From an uncultured Sutterella sp. (GTDB lineage: Bacteria; Pseudomonadota; Gammaproteobacteria; Burkholderiales; Burkholderiaceae_F), in the NCBI GenBank assembly GCA_905213905.1, contig CAJMKD010000016.1, forward strand, positions 1-46,412: 46,412 nt of DNA, in the 5' to 3' direction. The notes beneath the pieces are model-generated. The model worked only from the letters and a program-made list of their open reading frames with translations. It made no database searches and was not told the DNA's origin. The position numbers and the translations under genes were made by a program. How positions within the stretch are numbered: the first letter of the stretch is position 1; every line of letters begins with the position of its first letter. This document shows positions 32,292 to 40,811 of the stretch, piece by piece.

Positions 32292-32891
32292 ATGGCGCAG
32301 CGGCGAATCGACAAGGTTTTCGCGGAAAATCTCGGACTCACTTTCGGCGGATGCGTGCGCGACCAGATCCTGACGGTCTTTACGCGCGACATCCCGAAAG
32401 CGGCAGGCGTAAGCTGGCCGCTGCTGCCCTTCGCGGGGAGCGAGGAAAAGCGCCGCTTCAAGTTGCGCTGGGCGGCGCTTCTGCAGGGCGTCGGCATCTG
32501 GGCTGCACGCGAGGCCTTCCCCGAAATCCGCGCCGACGAGAAGCTCACACGGAAAGTGCTCTTTGCCATGAAGAGCTATGCGGATCAGTCGATGCAGGCC
32601 AAGCTTCTCGGCCGCGTGAATGAGGCCGACCTCAAGGATTACGATCTGCTGCGGCAGCGCTTTGAGCGTCTAGCGCTCACAGGCACGCCCGACAAGGAAG
32701 CCTTTGCGCGCGCCTTTCTTTCCGCCGTCTGGGCTCGAACGCCGGAGAGCTTTTCGGGCGAGCGCGTCACGGAAACGACCACCATGGTCGGACTCGCTTT
32801 CGGACTTTTTGTCAAGGTAGGCAACGTGACGCGCGACCAGGATTCTTCCTACGAGCGCGGTTCGCTCACGCGCCGCGCCAAAAAGGACTGA
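32292..32891 (+). CDS. unrecognised protein (199 aa)
   Basis: I do not recognise the family. The frame is well supported: AAGGAGA stands 8 bases before ATG 32292, length is 199 residues, and codon use resembles the neighbours. The protein is soluble-looking, with no signal peptide or membrane helix, rich in Arg, Lys, Ala and Leu, mostly predicted helical, with single tryptophans spread along it. Visible stretches include FGGCVRDQILTVFTRDIP near the N-terminus, a helical middle with MKSYADQSMQAKLLGRVNEA, and a C-terminal Gly/Thr segment ETTTMVGLAFGLFVKVGNVT before a basic tail. It is the only plus-strand gene in the right half of the window, between ndk (divergent) and rlmD (convergent). A basic RNA- or protein-binding role is possible but is a guess. 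Confidence 0.7.
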   Translation: MAQRRIDKVFAENLGLTFGGCVRDQILTVFTRDIPKAAGVSWPLLPFAGSEEKRRFKLRWAALLQGVGIWAAREAFPEIRADEKLTRKVLFAMKSYADQSMQAKLLGRVNEADLKDYDLLRQRFERLALTGTPDKEAFARAFLSAVWARTPESFSGERVTETTTMVGLAFGLFVKVGNVTRDQDSSYERGSLTRRAKKD

Positions 32892-32922
32892 CTTTCGGGC
32901 GCCGCTCAGGCAGCTCAGAGAG

Positions 32923-32948
32923 CTCGGGCGCCCGCTTCTGCGCCCGAG
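32923..32948. other. GC-rich hairpin between convergent genes
   Basis: CTCGGGCGC (32923-32931) pairs exactly with GCGCCCGAG (32940-32948). No T tract follows on either side, so it is at best a non-canonical terminator for the two converging genes. Confidence 0.4.
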
Positions 32949-32957
32949 CGATCAGCA

Positions 32958-34421
32958 TCAGGATTCAGCGGCGTTCGTGCCCATGACGGCCGCGTCGCCT
33001 GCGGCGATTTTTTGCTCGATTGCCTCGGCTTCGGCGTCCTTGTGCTCGGGTTTCGGGCCCGGCTCGAGCACCGCCATCGATTCAACGTGCCCCGTGTGCG
33101 GGAACATGTTCATGATCCCTGCTGCGCGAATGTGCCAGCCGCCTTCATGATGAAGAATCGCGCAGTCGCGCGCGAGCGTGGCGGGATTGCAGGAGACGTA
33201 GACGACGCGCGCCGGCCGCAGATCGGTCTGCGCGAGCACCCGCGCGAGCGCAAGCGCCCCTTCCCGCGGCGGGTCGATGAGCACGCGGTCGATGCCGTCC
33301 ATGCGGCGCCAGAGCTTGTTCCAGTCTTCTTCAGTCCATGTGAAGAGATTGCGGGCTACAAATTCCGTTTTATCGGCCACATTGTTTTCCGCCGCGCCCT
33401 GCCGCGCGCGGGCGACCAGCCCCTCCGAGCCTTCGATCCCGATCACGCGTGCGGCGCGCGTTGCGAGCGGCATCGTGAAGTTGCCGAGCCCGCAGAAGAA
33501 ATCCGCAACCTTATGTTCGGCGCGCACGTCGAGCAGGCGTACGGCGCGGGAAACCATCGTTTCATTGAGTGCGTGATTCACCTGCGTGAAATCCGTCGGC
33601 TTGAAGCTGATGCGCACGCCGAATTCGGGGAGCGAGAGGCCGAGCGCATTTTCGTTTTCAGGCAGGACCGCATGCGCGCTTTCCGGTCCCTTGGGCTGCA
33701 GCCAGATATCGGCATTGTGCTCGCGTCCGAACTCGAGCAGAAGCGCCATGTCCGCTTCGCTCGGCGCGTCGAGCGTGCGAAAGACAAGCGCCGTGCGTCC
33801 GTCGCCGCCGACAGCAACCTCAATTTGCGGCATGCGCTGGCGAATGGAGAGCTTCGAGACAAGCGCCCGCATCGGAAGAAGCATGGCGTCTACATTCTCC
33901 GTGAGAATGCCGCAGTGCTTCATATCGGCCACATAAGAAGATGCTTTTTCGTGAAAGCCAACGAGAACGCCGCCCTTTTTCGCTACATCGCGAACTGTGA
34001 GGCGCGCACGGTGACGGTAGTGCCAGGCCGGTCCGAAAATCGGCGTGAGGATGGACTCGGGCTTCACTTTGCCGATGTGCCAAAGCGTATCAAGGAGCAC
34101 CTTTTCCTTGAAAGCCACCTGCGCGGACGGCTCGAGATGCTGCATGGCGCAGCCGCCGCAGCTTCCCGGCCCGAAGCCGAAATTAGGACAGCGCGGCTTC
34201 GTGCGGTAGGGGCTTTCTCGGTAGACCTCCGCGATGCGGCCCACGTCGTAGCTCGACTTGCTTCGCAGCCGCTCGTAGCGGACAAGCTCGCCAGGAAGCG
34301 CCCCCTGAATGAAGACGACCTTGCCGTCCTGATGGGCAAGCCCCCTGCCCTCCTGATCCAAACGCTCCACCTCTGCGGTGAAGAACTCGGGAACACTTTC
34401 CCTGCTGCTGCGACGCCCCAT
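32958..34421 (-). CDS. rlmD: 23S rRNA (uracil-1939-C5)-methyltransferase RlmD
   Basis: RumA-type enzyme that makes m5U1939 in 23S rRNA. It has 487 residues from ATG 34421, which follows GGAGAG at 8 bases. An N-terminal TRAM domain (about 10-70) is followed by a 4Fe-4S site: C78 in RCPNFGFG, C88 and C91 in SCGGCAMQHL, and a further Cys in MKHCGILTEN. The SAM-binding segment is DFFCGLGNFTMPLA. The nucleophile is in YVSCNPATLARDC. Longer by roughly 50 residues than E. coli RlmD, with an Ala/Glu-rich C-terminal tail. A start further upstream would run into the nlpD terminator hairpin. Confidence 0.93.
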   Translation of the reverse strand: MGRRSSRESVPEFFTAEVERLDQEGRGLAHQDGKVVFIQGALPGELVRYERLRSKSSYDVGRIAEVYRESPYRTKPRCPNFGFGPGSCGGCAMQHLEPSAQVAFKEKVLLDTLWHIGKVKPESILTPIFGPAWHYRHRARLTVRDVAKKGGVLVGFHEKASSYVADMKHCGILTENVDAMLLPMRALVSKLSIRQRMPQIEVAVGGDGRTALVFRTLDAPSEADMALLLEFGREHNADIWLQPKGPESAHAVLPENENALGLSLPEFGVRISFKPTDFTQVNHALNETMVSRAVRLLDVRAEHKVADFFCGLGNFTMPLATRAARVIGIEGSEGLVARARQGAAENNVADKTEFVARNLFTWTEEDWNKLWRRMDGIDRVLIDPPREGALALARVLAQTDLRPARVVYVSCNPATLARDCAILHHEGGWHIRAAGIMNMFPHTGHVESMAVLEPGPKPEHKDAEAEAIEQKIAAGDAAVMGTNAAES

Positions 34422-34432
34422 GGCTGACTCTC

Positions 34433-34470
34433 CAAAAGAAAACGGGCTTCTTTCCATTCGAAAGAAGCCC
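34433..34470 (-). terminator. intrinsic terminator after the nlpD-like gene
   Basis: GGGCTTCTTTC (34444-34454) pairs exactly with GAAAGAAGCCC (34460-34470), followed on minus by GTTTTCTTTTGG. It lies just before the rlmD ribosome-binding site, so rlmD needs read-through or a promoter in this short gap. Confidence 0.85.
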
Positions 34471-34583
34471 CTGTGCGCGGCAAAGAACCTTAATAGACCG
34501 CGCGGAAAAACTTCTCCGCCTTCCGGAGCGCAGATTCAACGCACTCTCCTGAAAGCGGAGGCACTTTACTCGAATTTGGCCCG

Positions 34584-35498
34584 CTACTGGCGCCGCGGCG
34601 ACAGGTATTTCGCAGGATCGACGGGCTTGCCTTTATCGCGGACCTCAAAGCGAAGCATCACGCGGTCGGCATCCGTCTGCCCCATTTCGGCAATTTTTTG
34701 GCCGGCCTTCACCTTGTCGTTGAGCTTGACGACAACCTTGGAGTTGTGGCCGTAGGCCGTCACGAGCGTGGGCGTATGCTTGATGATCACCAGGTTCCCG
34801 TAGCCTTTGACGCCATCGCCCACAAAAAGCACAGTGCCGTCAGCGGCCGCCACGACGACGCTGCCTTCGGCGCCGCCGATGTCAAGCCCTTTGCCGTTCT
34901 TCGCATAGTCGGCAAGAATCTCCCCGCGTGCGGGCCAAAGCATGCGCGTGCCCGGAACGACAACGGGGGCTTTCTCCGTCTGGGGCTTCGCGGCCGCTGG
35001 CGCCGTTTCCTTGGGCGCTACCGGCGTATTGGTGAGCGTCGGCGTCGTGGCGGGCTCATCGGTAGGCGACTTCACGACCGTAGCCTCTTCAATCGGCGCA
35101 GGCGCCGTCACGCGGTTGACGCGCACGCCCGAAGGGACAACAGGCGTTCTCGGCTCACGCACGCTTTCCGGGAGGTGCAGCACCTGACCGAGGCGCAGCT
35201 GCGTCGGGTCGGTTACGGCATTGAGCTGCGCGAGTTCGCGCGCTTCCAGGCCGTAGCGGACCGAAATGTTGTAGAGCGTGTCGCCCGGCGCCACCACGTG
35301 GGTGCGTCCGGAATCGCGAATCGTACCCGTCGTTATGCGGGCGCTCGTCCGGCCGCTAGCCTCTGAATAATCGGAGCGGTCGACGATCGGAACGGGCCCC
35401 GGATCGAGGCTCGAACAGCCCGAGAGAATTGCGGCGCCCGCAAGGCAGGCGAAAAGCGCCGTACGGCCAAGTCCTTTGGATGTTCGATTCTGCTGCAT
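34584..35498 (-). CDS. nlpD: NlpD-like lipoprotein (LysM and degenerate LytM domain)
   Basis: Outer-membrane lipoprotein that in E. coli activates the amidase AmiC during cell separation. It has 304 residues. The signal peptide ends in the lipobox AILSGC (Cys28). A LysM domain (about 66-111, THVVAPGDTLYNISVRYGLE) binds peptidoglycan. A Pro/Thr/Ala linker is followed by an M23/LytM domain. The usual zinc ligands are missing: the first His position reads NGKGLDIGG, and the HxH near the end reads MLRFEVR, so it is probably an activator and not an enzyme. ATG 35498 is preferred over TTG 35507. It follows surE, as in E. coli, where rpoS comes next; no rpoS is seen here. Confidence 0.88.
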   Translation of the reverse strand: MQQNRTSKGLGRTALFACLAGAAILSGCSSLDPGPVPIVDRSDYSEASGRTSARITTGTIRDSGRTHVVAPGDTLYNISVRYGLEARELAQLNAVTDPTQLRLGQVLHLPESVREPRTPVVPSGVRVNRVTAPAPIEEATVVKSPTDEPATTPTLTNTPVAPKETAPAAAKPQTEKAPVVVPGTRMLWPARGEILADYAKNGKGLDIGGAEGSVVVAAADGTVLFVGDGVKGYGNLVIIKHTPTLVTAYGHNSKVVVKLNDKVKAGQKIAEMGQTDADRVMLRFEVRDKGKPVDPAKYLSPRRQ

Positions 35499-35513
35499 TG
35501 TCTTCAATGAAAG

Positions 35514-36299
35514 TCAAAGTTTTCCGTTCGATCCAGACGATGCGCCGAGCGCACCGCCGACCCAGTGCTCGGCAGCGGAAACCTGCTGATGGTTCGTGAG
35601 ATCCACCTGCAGCGGCGTCACGGAGACGTAGCCGTGCGACGTCGCCCAGAAATCCGTGCCTTCGGCAGCATCGGCAGGCTTGCCGGCTGCACCGAGCCAA
35701 TAAATGGGGAAGCCCCGGGGACTCATCTCGGGGATAACCGGCTCTGCGCTCTGCCGTCGACCAAGCCGCGTGGCTCGAATGCCGGCAATGGCTTCGTAGG
35801 GCATGTTCGGCATGTTCACGTTGAGAAGCACAGGCCCCTGCTGCGAGCGGCGTTCAAGGAACCGCTCGACAACCGTTTCGGCGATTTTCGCTGCGGAATC
35901 CAGTTCCGCCCATCCCTTGTCTATCTGCGAGAAGGCAATGGCCGGCACGCCGAAGAGATAGCCCTCAATAGCCGCAGCCACAGTGCCGGAGTACATCGTG
36001 TCGTCGCCCATGTTGGCGCCGCAGTTGATTCCGGAAACGACTAGATCGGGCTTTTCATCGAGCAGACCGGTCATTGCTACATGCACGCAGTCCGACGGCG
36101 TGCCCGAAAGCACATAAAGATCCGTGCCGGGCATGTGCTCAACAGTGAGCGGCCGATTGAGCGTGAGCGAATTGGATGCGCCCGAATGATTGTGATCGGG
36201 CGCAACGATTGTCACCCGGCCGAACCGGCGCATGGCGGCTGCGAGCGCATTGATGCCGGGCGCCCGATAGCCGTCGTCGTTCGAAATCAGAATATGCAT
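35514..36299 (-). CDS. surE: 5'/3'-nucleotidase SurE
   Basis: Metal-dependent nucleoside monophosphatase linked to stationary-phase survival. It has 261 residues. The metal site is ISNDDGYRAPGI (Asp8, Asp9), followed by APDHNHSGASNSLTL with the conserved Ser and Asn, and VSGINCGANMGDDTMYSGTV. DCVHVAM is also a family motif. ATG 36299 has AGAAG upstream. It lies just before the nlpD-like gene, as in many gammas and betas. Confidence 0.96.
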   Translation of the reverse strand: MHILISNDDGYRAPGINALAAAMRRFGRVTIVAPDHNHSGASNSLTLNRPLTVEHMPGTDLYVLSGTPSDCVHVAMTGLLDEKPDLVVSGINCGANMGDDTMYSGTVAAAIEGYLFGVPAIAFSQIDKGWAELDSAAKIAETVVERFLERRSQQGPVLLNVNMPNMPYEAIAGIRATRLGRRQSAEPVIPEMSPRGFPIYWLGAAGKPADAAEGTDFWATSHGYVSVTPLQVDLTNHQQVSAAEHWVGGALGASSGSNGKL

Positions 36300-36459
36300 T
36301 GTTCTTCTAAAAGAAGTCGCCCGAAAGACCGGCCGACGGATTGAGTGAGTCTTTTGATTCTAGCTGAGGACCTGGCTGGTCCGACTGATTCGCCGCGCCC
36401 GCGACATGCCTCGATACATTTGCGTCGCGGCCGCATGCGCGGCTTCCCTTGAGGCGAAT

Positions 36460-36494
36460 CGAGCCGGATCGCCCTTGCGGTCGAATCCGGCTCG
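36460..36494. other. hairpin downstream of the M20D gene
   Basis: CGAGCCGGAT (36460-36469) pairs exactly with ATCCGGCTCG (36485-36494). A second hairpin GGCGGCT/AGCCGCC lies at 36533-36547, next to the M20D stop codon. Neither has a good T tract. They fill most of the 262-base gap between M20D and surE. Confidence 0.4.
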
Positions 36495-36561
36495 GTCAGA
36501 GGGCGCCCAAAGCGCACCGTCTTCATCTAAACGGCGGCTAAGCCGCCTCGGCTTTCCTCAA

Positions 36562-37734
36562 TCAGAGATCGACGCCGAGGAAGTCGCGCGCCACCTGCGC
36601 GTACACGCCCGCGCCCTTGACGAGCGCGCTTTCGTCGACCGTGTACTTCTCATGATGCTGCGGCCAGCAGGCGCCGCAAGCGGCATTCTGAATGCCGAAA
36701 AACGCCATGACGCCGGGGATGTGTTCCTGATAGTTGCCAAAGTCTTCGCCGCCCATCGTCGGCTGCGCTTCAATGACATGCTCGGCGCCAAGGAGCTTCG
36801 CTCCGGCAGCGCGAACGAGATCGGCCATCTTGGCATCATTGATCGTCACCGGCACCAGCTCGTCGTACTTGAGGGTGGCGTCGCCGCCGAGCGCGCCCGC
36901 CGTCATCTTGGCAATGCGCTCCAGCTGTTCGGGCAGACGCGAACGGACTTCGCGGCTATAGGCGCGGGTCGTGCCCGTCAGCTTGGCGCGGCCGGAGATC
37001 ACATTCCAGCGCGAACCCGATTCGATGGTGCCGACCGTCACGACGCAGGTGTCGATCGGATTGACTTCACGGCTCACGATGGTCTGCAGATTCTGCACGA
37101 TCGCGCAGGCCATGATCGTAGCGTCGCGTGCGGACTGAGGCTCGGCGCCGTGGCCGCTTTTGCCGGTCACGTCAATTTCAAAACGGTCGCCGGACGCAAA
37201 GGCAGCGCCCGAGCAGACCCCGAGCGAGCCGGCAGGATAGGACCACCAGACATGCTGGCCGAAGCAGGCGTCCACGCCTTCGAGCAGGCCGTCTTCGATC
37301 ATCGCCTGCGCACCTTTGCCCACTTCTTCTGCAGGCTGGAAGGCGAGAACAACGCGCCCCTTGAGCTTGTCCTTGACATCATTAAGGATCTTCGCTGCCG
37401 TGAGCAGCATCGAAATGTGGCAGTCGTGGCCGCAGGCGTGCATCATGCCGGGATGCTCCGAAGCAAAAGGCAGGCCCGTCTCTTCCGTCACGGAAAGGCC
37501 GTCGATGTCGCCGCGCAGCATGATCGTGCGGCCCGGCGCCTGACCTTCGATCACAGCCATCGTGCCGGTTTCCATGCCGCACTTGCGCCACTTGATGCCC
37601 ATCTTGTCAAGTTCTTCGCGGATCTTCGCGGCTGTCTCGACCTCGTGTTCGCTCGCTTCCGGATGACGGTGGAACCAGCGGCGCATCTCGATCTGGTAGT
37701 CGCCGTACTTCTGCTGAAGTTCCTGAATATTCAT
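36562..37734 (-). CDS. M20D family amidohydrolase
   Basis: Cytoplasmic di-metal amidohydrolase of the hippurate hydrolase / IAA-amino-acid hydrolase group, which removes acyl groups from amino acids. The 390 residues carry the M20D ligands: MHACGHDCH (Cys101, His103, His106), QPAEE (Glu136, Glu137), GQHVW (His161) and a late His in CWPQHHEKYTV. Lid-domain residues GKSGHGAEP are present. ATG 37734 has GGAGATAGG just upstream. It shares a strand with the membrane protein at 37854-39047 (119-base gap), probably as one operon. A transporter plus amidohydrolase suggests uptake and hydrolysis of an N-acyl amino acid or related amide. Confidence 0.93.
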   Translation of the reverse strand: MNIQELQQKYGDYQIEMRRWFHRHPEASEHEVETAAKIREELDKMGIKWRKCGMETGTMAVIEGQAPGRTIMLRGDIDGLSVTEETGLPFASEHPGMMHACGHDCHISMLLTAAKILNDVKDKLKGRVVLAFQPAEEVGKGAQAMIEDGLLEGVDACFGQHVWWSYPAGSLGVCSGAAFASGDRFEIDVTGKSGHGAEPQSARDATIMACAIVQNLQTIVSREVNPIDTCVVTVGTIESGSRWNVISGRAKLTGTTRAYSREVRSRLPEQLERIAKMTAGALGGDATLKYDELVPVTINDAKMADLVRAAGAKLLGAEHVIEAQPTMGGEDFGNYQEHIPGVMAFFGIQNAACGACWPQHHEKYTVDESALVKGAGVYAQVARDFLGVDL

Positions 37735-37853
37735 TCCTATCTCCTCGATTGTTTGTCTGGCCGGACCAGTTGCGCGCCCGACCGGCGCGCCGCTCGGTCC
37801 GAAATGCCTGCCGGCGCACTCAGGCAGCCGGCCGGCTGATGTAATGCTTCAAG

Positions 37854-39047
37854 TTAGAAGAGCTTCACGAAGATGCCTGCCATGATGACCGAGGTGATCG
37901 TCACGGTGACGAAGCCGCCCACGATCATTGACGGGAAAATGCGGCTCATGAGGAATTCTTCTTCCTCTGGCGTCTTCGCTTCCGCATGGCAAAGCTGCTC
38001 GGTGATGATGGCGTTGAAGGGGAAGCCGTAGAGCGCCGTCAGCGCGTTGCCGCAGGCAAGCCAGGGCGACACCTTGAGAAACTTGGCGGTCAAAGCGGCA
38101 AAAACCATCAGGCCGCTCACGCCGAAGACGATGAGGGCGATGATCGGCTTCCAGATGTCGCCGAGCATCTGCGGCGTGCAGTCCTTGAGGCCGTCGTAGA
38201 CGAACATCATGAGCGCGAACATCAGAAGCTCAAGCGTCCCGGTGCGCTTCAAGGCATTAGGCTCCAGGAAGCCGAGGCGGCAGAGCACGACGCCGACAAT
38301 CAGCGCCCAGATGGCGCCCGAAATGCCGGTGTATTTGCCGAGGAAGAACGCGATGAGCGCGCCGACGGCAACCTTCATCAGGAGGAAAAGCGGCGAATCC
38401 AGGCTCGCCGGCGTCGAAAGGATGCCGCGGGCAGCTTCGGGGCCCTTCACTGCGTCTTCGATTTCGCTCTTCTCCTCTGCTTCGGTTAGCCCGCTGTATT
38501 TGCCGGCACGATAGTCGGCCAGCAGCGTCTTCGCTTCCTTCTTAAGCACGATCGCCGTAAGCGGATAACCAGCAAAGCCCTGAATGCAATACATCGAAAT
38601 GGCGAAAACTGAAGCGGTGAGGTAGCCCGCCTTCGCAGCCGCATCCTGCATCATCGTCGCGGCGACAATGCCTCCGGCAAGCGGGGGCAGGCCCGCGATC
38701 ACCATCACGCGGTCCATGAAGAAGGGGCAGAGGAACCAAGCAAAAACCGACATCCCGACGAGCCCCATCAGGCAGATCGTCACAGTCTTCCACTGCGCCA
38801 TCAGCTCCTTCGGGGAAATCATCGTCCCCATGTGCGTGATGATGAGATAAATCGAAAGCGTGGCGCCCATCGGAATCAGATAGGCGTCGGAAACCAGCGT
38901 CTTCGGCAGAACCGTCCAGTAGCCGATCAAGATGAGCACTGCCGAGACAAAGACGGAAGGAAGCCACCCCTTGGTCAGTTTGCTGCACCAGTCGCCGATC
39001 AGCACAATGAATGTGCAGACCAGAAAGGCTGTCATGAAGTTGTACAT
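37854..39047 (-). CDS. polytopic membrane protein, probable transporter paired with M20D amidohydrolase
   Basis: 397-residue integral membrane protein with about 11-12 hydrophobic segments in two groups. They are split by a hydrophilic cytoplasmic loop (about 168-215, KKEAKTLLADYRAGKYSGLT and onward). Each half contains a Gly/Pro-interrupted hydrophobic stretch: AGLPPLAGGIVAATMMQDAA in the first, GNALTALYGFPFNAIITE in the second. This is reminiscent of inverted-repeat carboxylate or glutamate carriers such as GltS, but I cannot assign the family. ATG 39047 has AGGAG at 9 bases. It is upstream of the M20D gene and probably imports its substrate. Whether it is a known family needs a profile search. 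Confidence 0.7.
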   Translation of the reverse strand: MYNFMTAFLVCTFIVLIGDWCSKLTKGWLPSVFVSAVLILIGYWTVLPKTLVSDAYLIPMGATLSIYLIITHMGTMISPKELMAQWKTVTICLMGLVGMSVFAWFLCPFFMDRVMVIAGLPPLAGGIVAATMMQDAAAKAGYLTASVFAISMYCIQGFAGYPLTAIVLKKEAKTLLADYRAGKYSGLTEAEEKSEIEDAVKGPEAARGILSTPASLDSPLFLLMKVAVGALIAFFLGKYTGISGAIWALIVGVVLCRLGFLEPNALKRTGTLELLMFALMMFVYDGLKDCTPQMLGDIWKPIIALIVFGVSGLMVFAALTAKFLKVSPWLACGNALTALYGFPFNAIITEQLCHAEAKTPEEEEFLMSRIFPSMIVGGFVTVTITSVIMAGIFVKLF

Positions 39048-39364
39048 GATGAATTTCTCCTGCTTGCGCGTCCCGAGGCTGCTTCTGAGTTCTAAGGGAA
39101 AGGGCCGAGATCATTCCGCGTGCGCAATTGCGCGCAGACTTTCTCATGCTGAGGGTATGCCGCCGGCCTTTGGACGCAACTCAAAAAAATTGTAGGTCCG
39201 CGCTTCACCCCCGCCGATGCGATTTCCTAGGCGGTACCTCTCAGCTCGCGTGATGCAGGATTTGTTTCCCGAATCTTTCTGCAAATGCAAAAGAGGAGCC
39301 TTCTGCAAGGCTCCTCTTTGATATTTATAGAGAAATCATCTCAAAATCCGGATTTCTGCAAATG
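39048..39364. other. 317-bp gap between phoR and the transporter gene
   Basis: It holds the terminator of the pho operon (39290-39319) and the upstream region of the transporter gene. A TACAAT on the minus strand near 39195-39200 is a possible -10 without a convincing -35. No gene seen. Confidence 0.6.
39290..39319 (-). terminator. terminator of the pst-pho operon
   Basis: AAAGAGGAGCCTT (39290-39302) pairs exactly with AAGGCTCCTCTTT (39307-39319), loop CTGC. On minus it is followed by TGCATTTG. It lies 46 bases after the phoR stop codon. Confidence 0.85.
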
Positions 39365-40714
39365 CTAGCCCAAAGGCCTGAAAACTCGAGACTCTGGGAA
39401 GCGCATGGAAAAAGTCGACCCTTTGCCGAGCTCGGATTGGATCTCCAGCTCGCCGCCGTTGCGCCGAAGAATATGCTTGACGATGGCAAGCCCGAGGCCA
39501 GTGCCGCCCGTCGCACGCGAGCGCCCCTTGTCAACGCGGAAAAAACGCTCGGTAAGGCGCGGTATGTGCTTGGCAGCAATGCCGATGCCGGTGTCCCGCA
39601 CGCTGAAGACGGCGCCGGTGCCGGCGCGTCGCCAGGCCACATGAATCGAACCGCCCTCGGGCGTGTAGCGAACGGCGTTCGAAACCAGGTTCATTGCGGC
39701 GCTTCGAATCTCTTCGGGCTGCCCGATGAGCGACACGTCCTCGACTTCAACGTCTATGTCGTGGCGGCCGTTCGAGAGTGCGCGCCCTTCGCGGACGACG
39801 TCTTCGACAAGCTTGGGCATGGCTATCACGACAGGTTCGTCTGCACCTGGTTCGTCGCTGTTCTCCAGCCCGGAAAGGATGAGAAGATCTTCAAGTAGAC
39901 GCTTCATTCGCCGTGTTTGCTCGACCATCAGACGCCGATGGTGCAGCAGAAGCTCGGCAGGCGCATCGGGCTTCTCAACTTCCGTTTCGAGAAAGCCGCT
40001 GATGACCGTAAGCGGCGTACGCAGCTCGTGAGAAACATTCGCGACGAAATCGCGCCGCATGTCGTCAATGCGGCGCCGTTCCGTGACGTCGTGCGTAACA
40101 ATGAGCGTGTGGCGAAGATCAGGCGCCACGACAGCGACTTCCAGAATGCGTCCGCCATTGGGCGGCTCCAGCATGAAGCGCTCCTGGAAATCGCCTTCGA
40201 GCAGACGGCGTTCAAAGTCGCTGTCGACGACAACATCAAAAAAGTACTTGCCGACGTCTTCGCCGCGCACGCCGAGGTGCACCGTCGCCTGTTCGTTCAC
40301 CCATTCAATGCGACGGCCTTCGCCGAGAATCACGACGCCCTCGGGAAGAAGAGCGAGCGTTTGACGATAGCGGACGTCGCGGTCTCGAATGCGTTTGGCT
40401 TTTTTGGAATCTTCTCGCAGCAGATCCCTGAAAAGGAAGGTTGAGGACGCAAAAATAACGGCCGATCCGACAGCGAGCACGCACATCGCCGTTTCCGCCG
40501 TGCCGAAATACCAGATGAAGCCCGCGAGCACAAAAAGCGCAATGCAGCCCGCGAGCACCACGCGGGCGCGCAGGCGTATGTTTCTGAGCCGCTCATCCGG
40601 GCCGAGATCATTCAGGCTTCGGGATTCCGTGCCGCCCATGGACGCCATGCCGACGGCGCCCGTCGTCGCAAGCGCCTGCGCGTCCTTCGTCGAAGTAACG
40701 TTTTCGTTCGTCAT
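39365..40714 (-). CDS. phoR: phosphate-regulon sensor histidine kinase PhoR
   Basis: Membrane histidine kinase that phosphorylates PhoB when phosphate is low and is held off by the Pst transporter through PhoU. It has 449 residues. A polar N-terminal extension (1-45) is followed by two close membrane helices (about 52-70 and 74-95), a PAS domain (about 115-210), the dimerisation domain with the phospho-acceptor His229 in SHELRTPL, and the ATPase domain with NLVSNAVRYTPEGG (N box), DTGIGI (G1) and GGTGLGLAIVKHI (G2). A hairpin (40724-40745) sits just before ATG 40714. Last gene of the operon. Confidence 0.94.
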   Translation of the reverse strand: MTNENVTSTKDAQALATTGAVGMASMGGTESRSLNDLGPDERLRNIRLRARVVLAGCIALFVLAGFIWYFGTAETAMCVLAVGSAVIFASSTFLFRDLLREDSKKAKRIRDRDVRYRQTLALLPEGVVILGEGRRIEWVNEQATVHLGVRGEDVGKYFFDVVVDSDFERRLLEGDFQERFMLEPPNGGRILEVAVVAPDLRHTLIVTHDVTERRRIDDMRRDFVANVSHELRTPLTVISGFLETEVEKPDAPAELLLHHRRLMVEQTRRMKRLLEDLLILSGLENSDEPGADEPVVIAMPKLVEDVVREGRALSNGRHDIDVEVEDVSLIGQPEEIRSAAMNLVSNAVRYTPEGGSIHVAWRRAGTGAVFSVRDTGIGIAAKHIPRLTERFFRVDKGRSRATGGTGLGLAIVKHILRRNGGELEIQSELGKGSTFSMRFPESRVFRPLG

Positions 40715-40723
40715 TGCCTTGGA

Positions 40724-40745
40724 CCGTCGGCGATGCGGCCGACGG
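40724..40745. other. hairpin immediately upstream of phoR start
   Basis: CCGTCGGC (40724-40731) pairs with GCCGACGG (40738-40745) about ten bases from the phoR ATG, close to the ribosome-binding region (AAGG). There is no T tract. It could lower phoR translation relative to phoB. Confidence 0.45.
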
Positions 40746-40811
40746 ATCAGATCGGCAGGCGCCGCCCGTCATCGGTCGACCACCCCCGGAGAAAAGATGC
40801 ATGCTTTTGAA

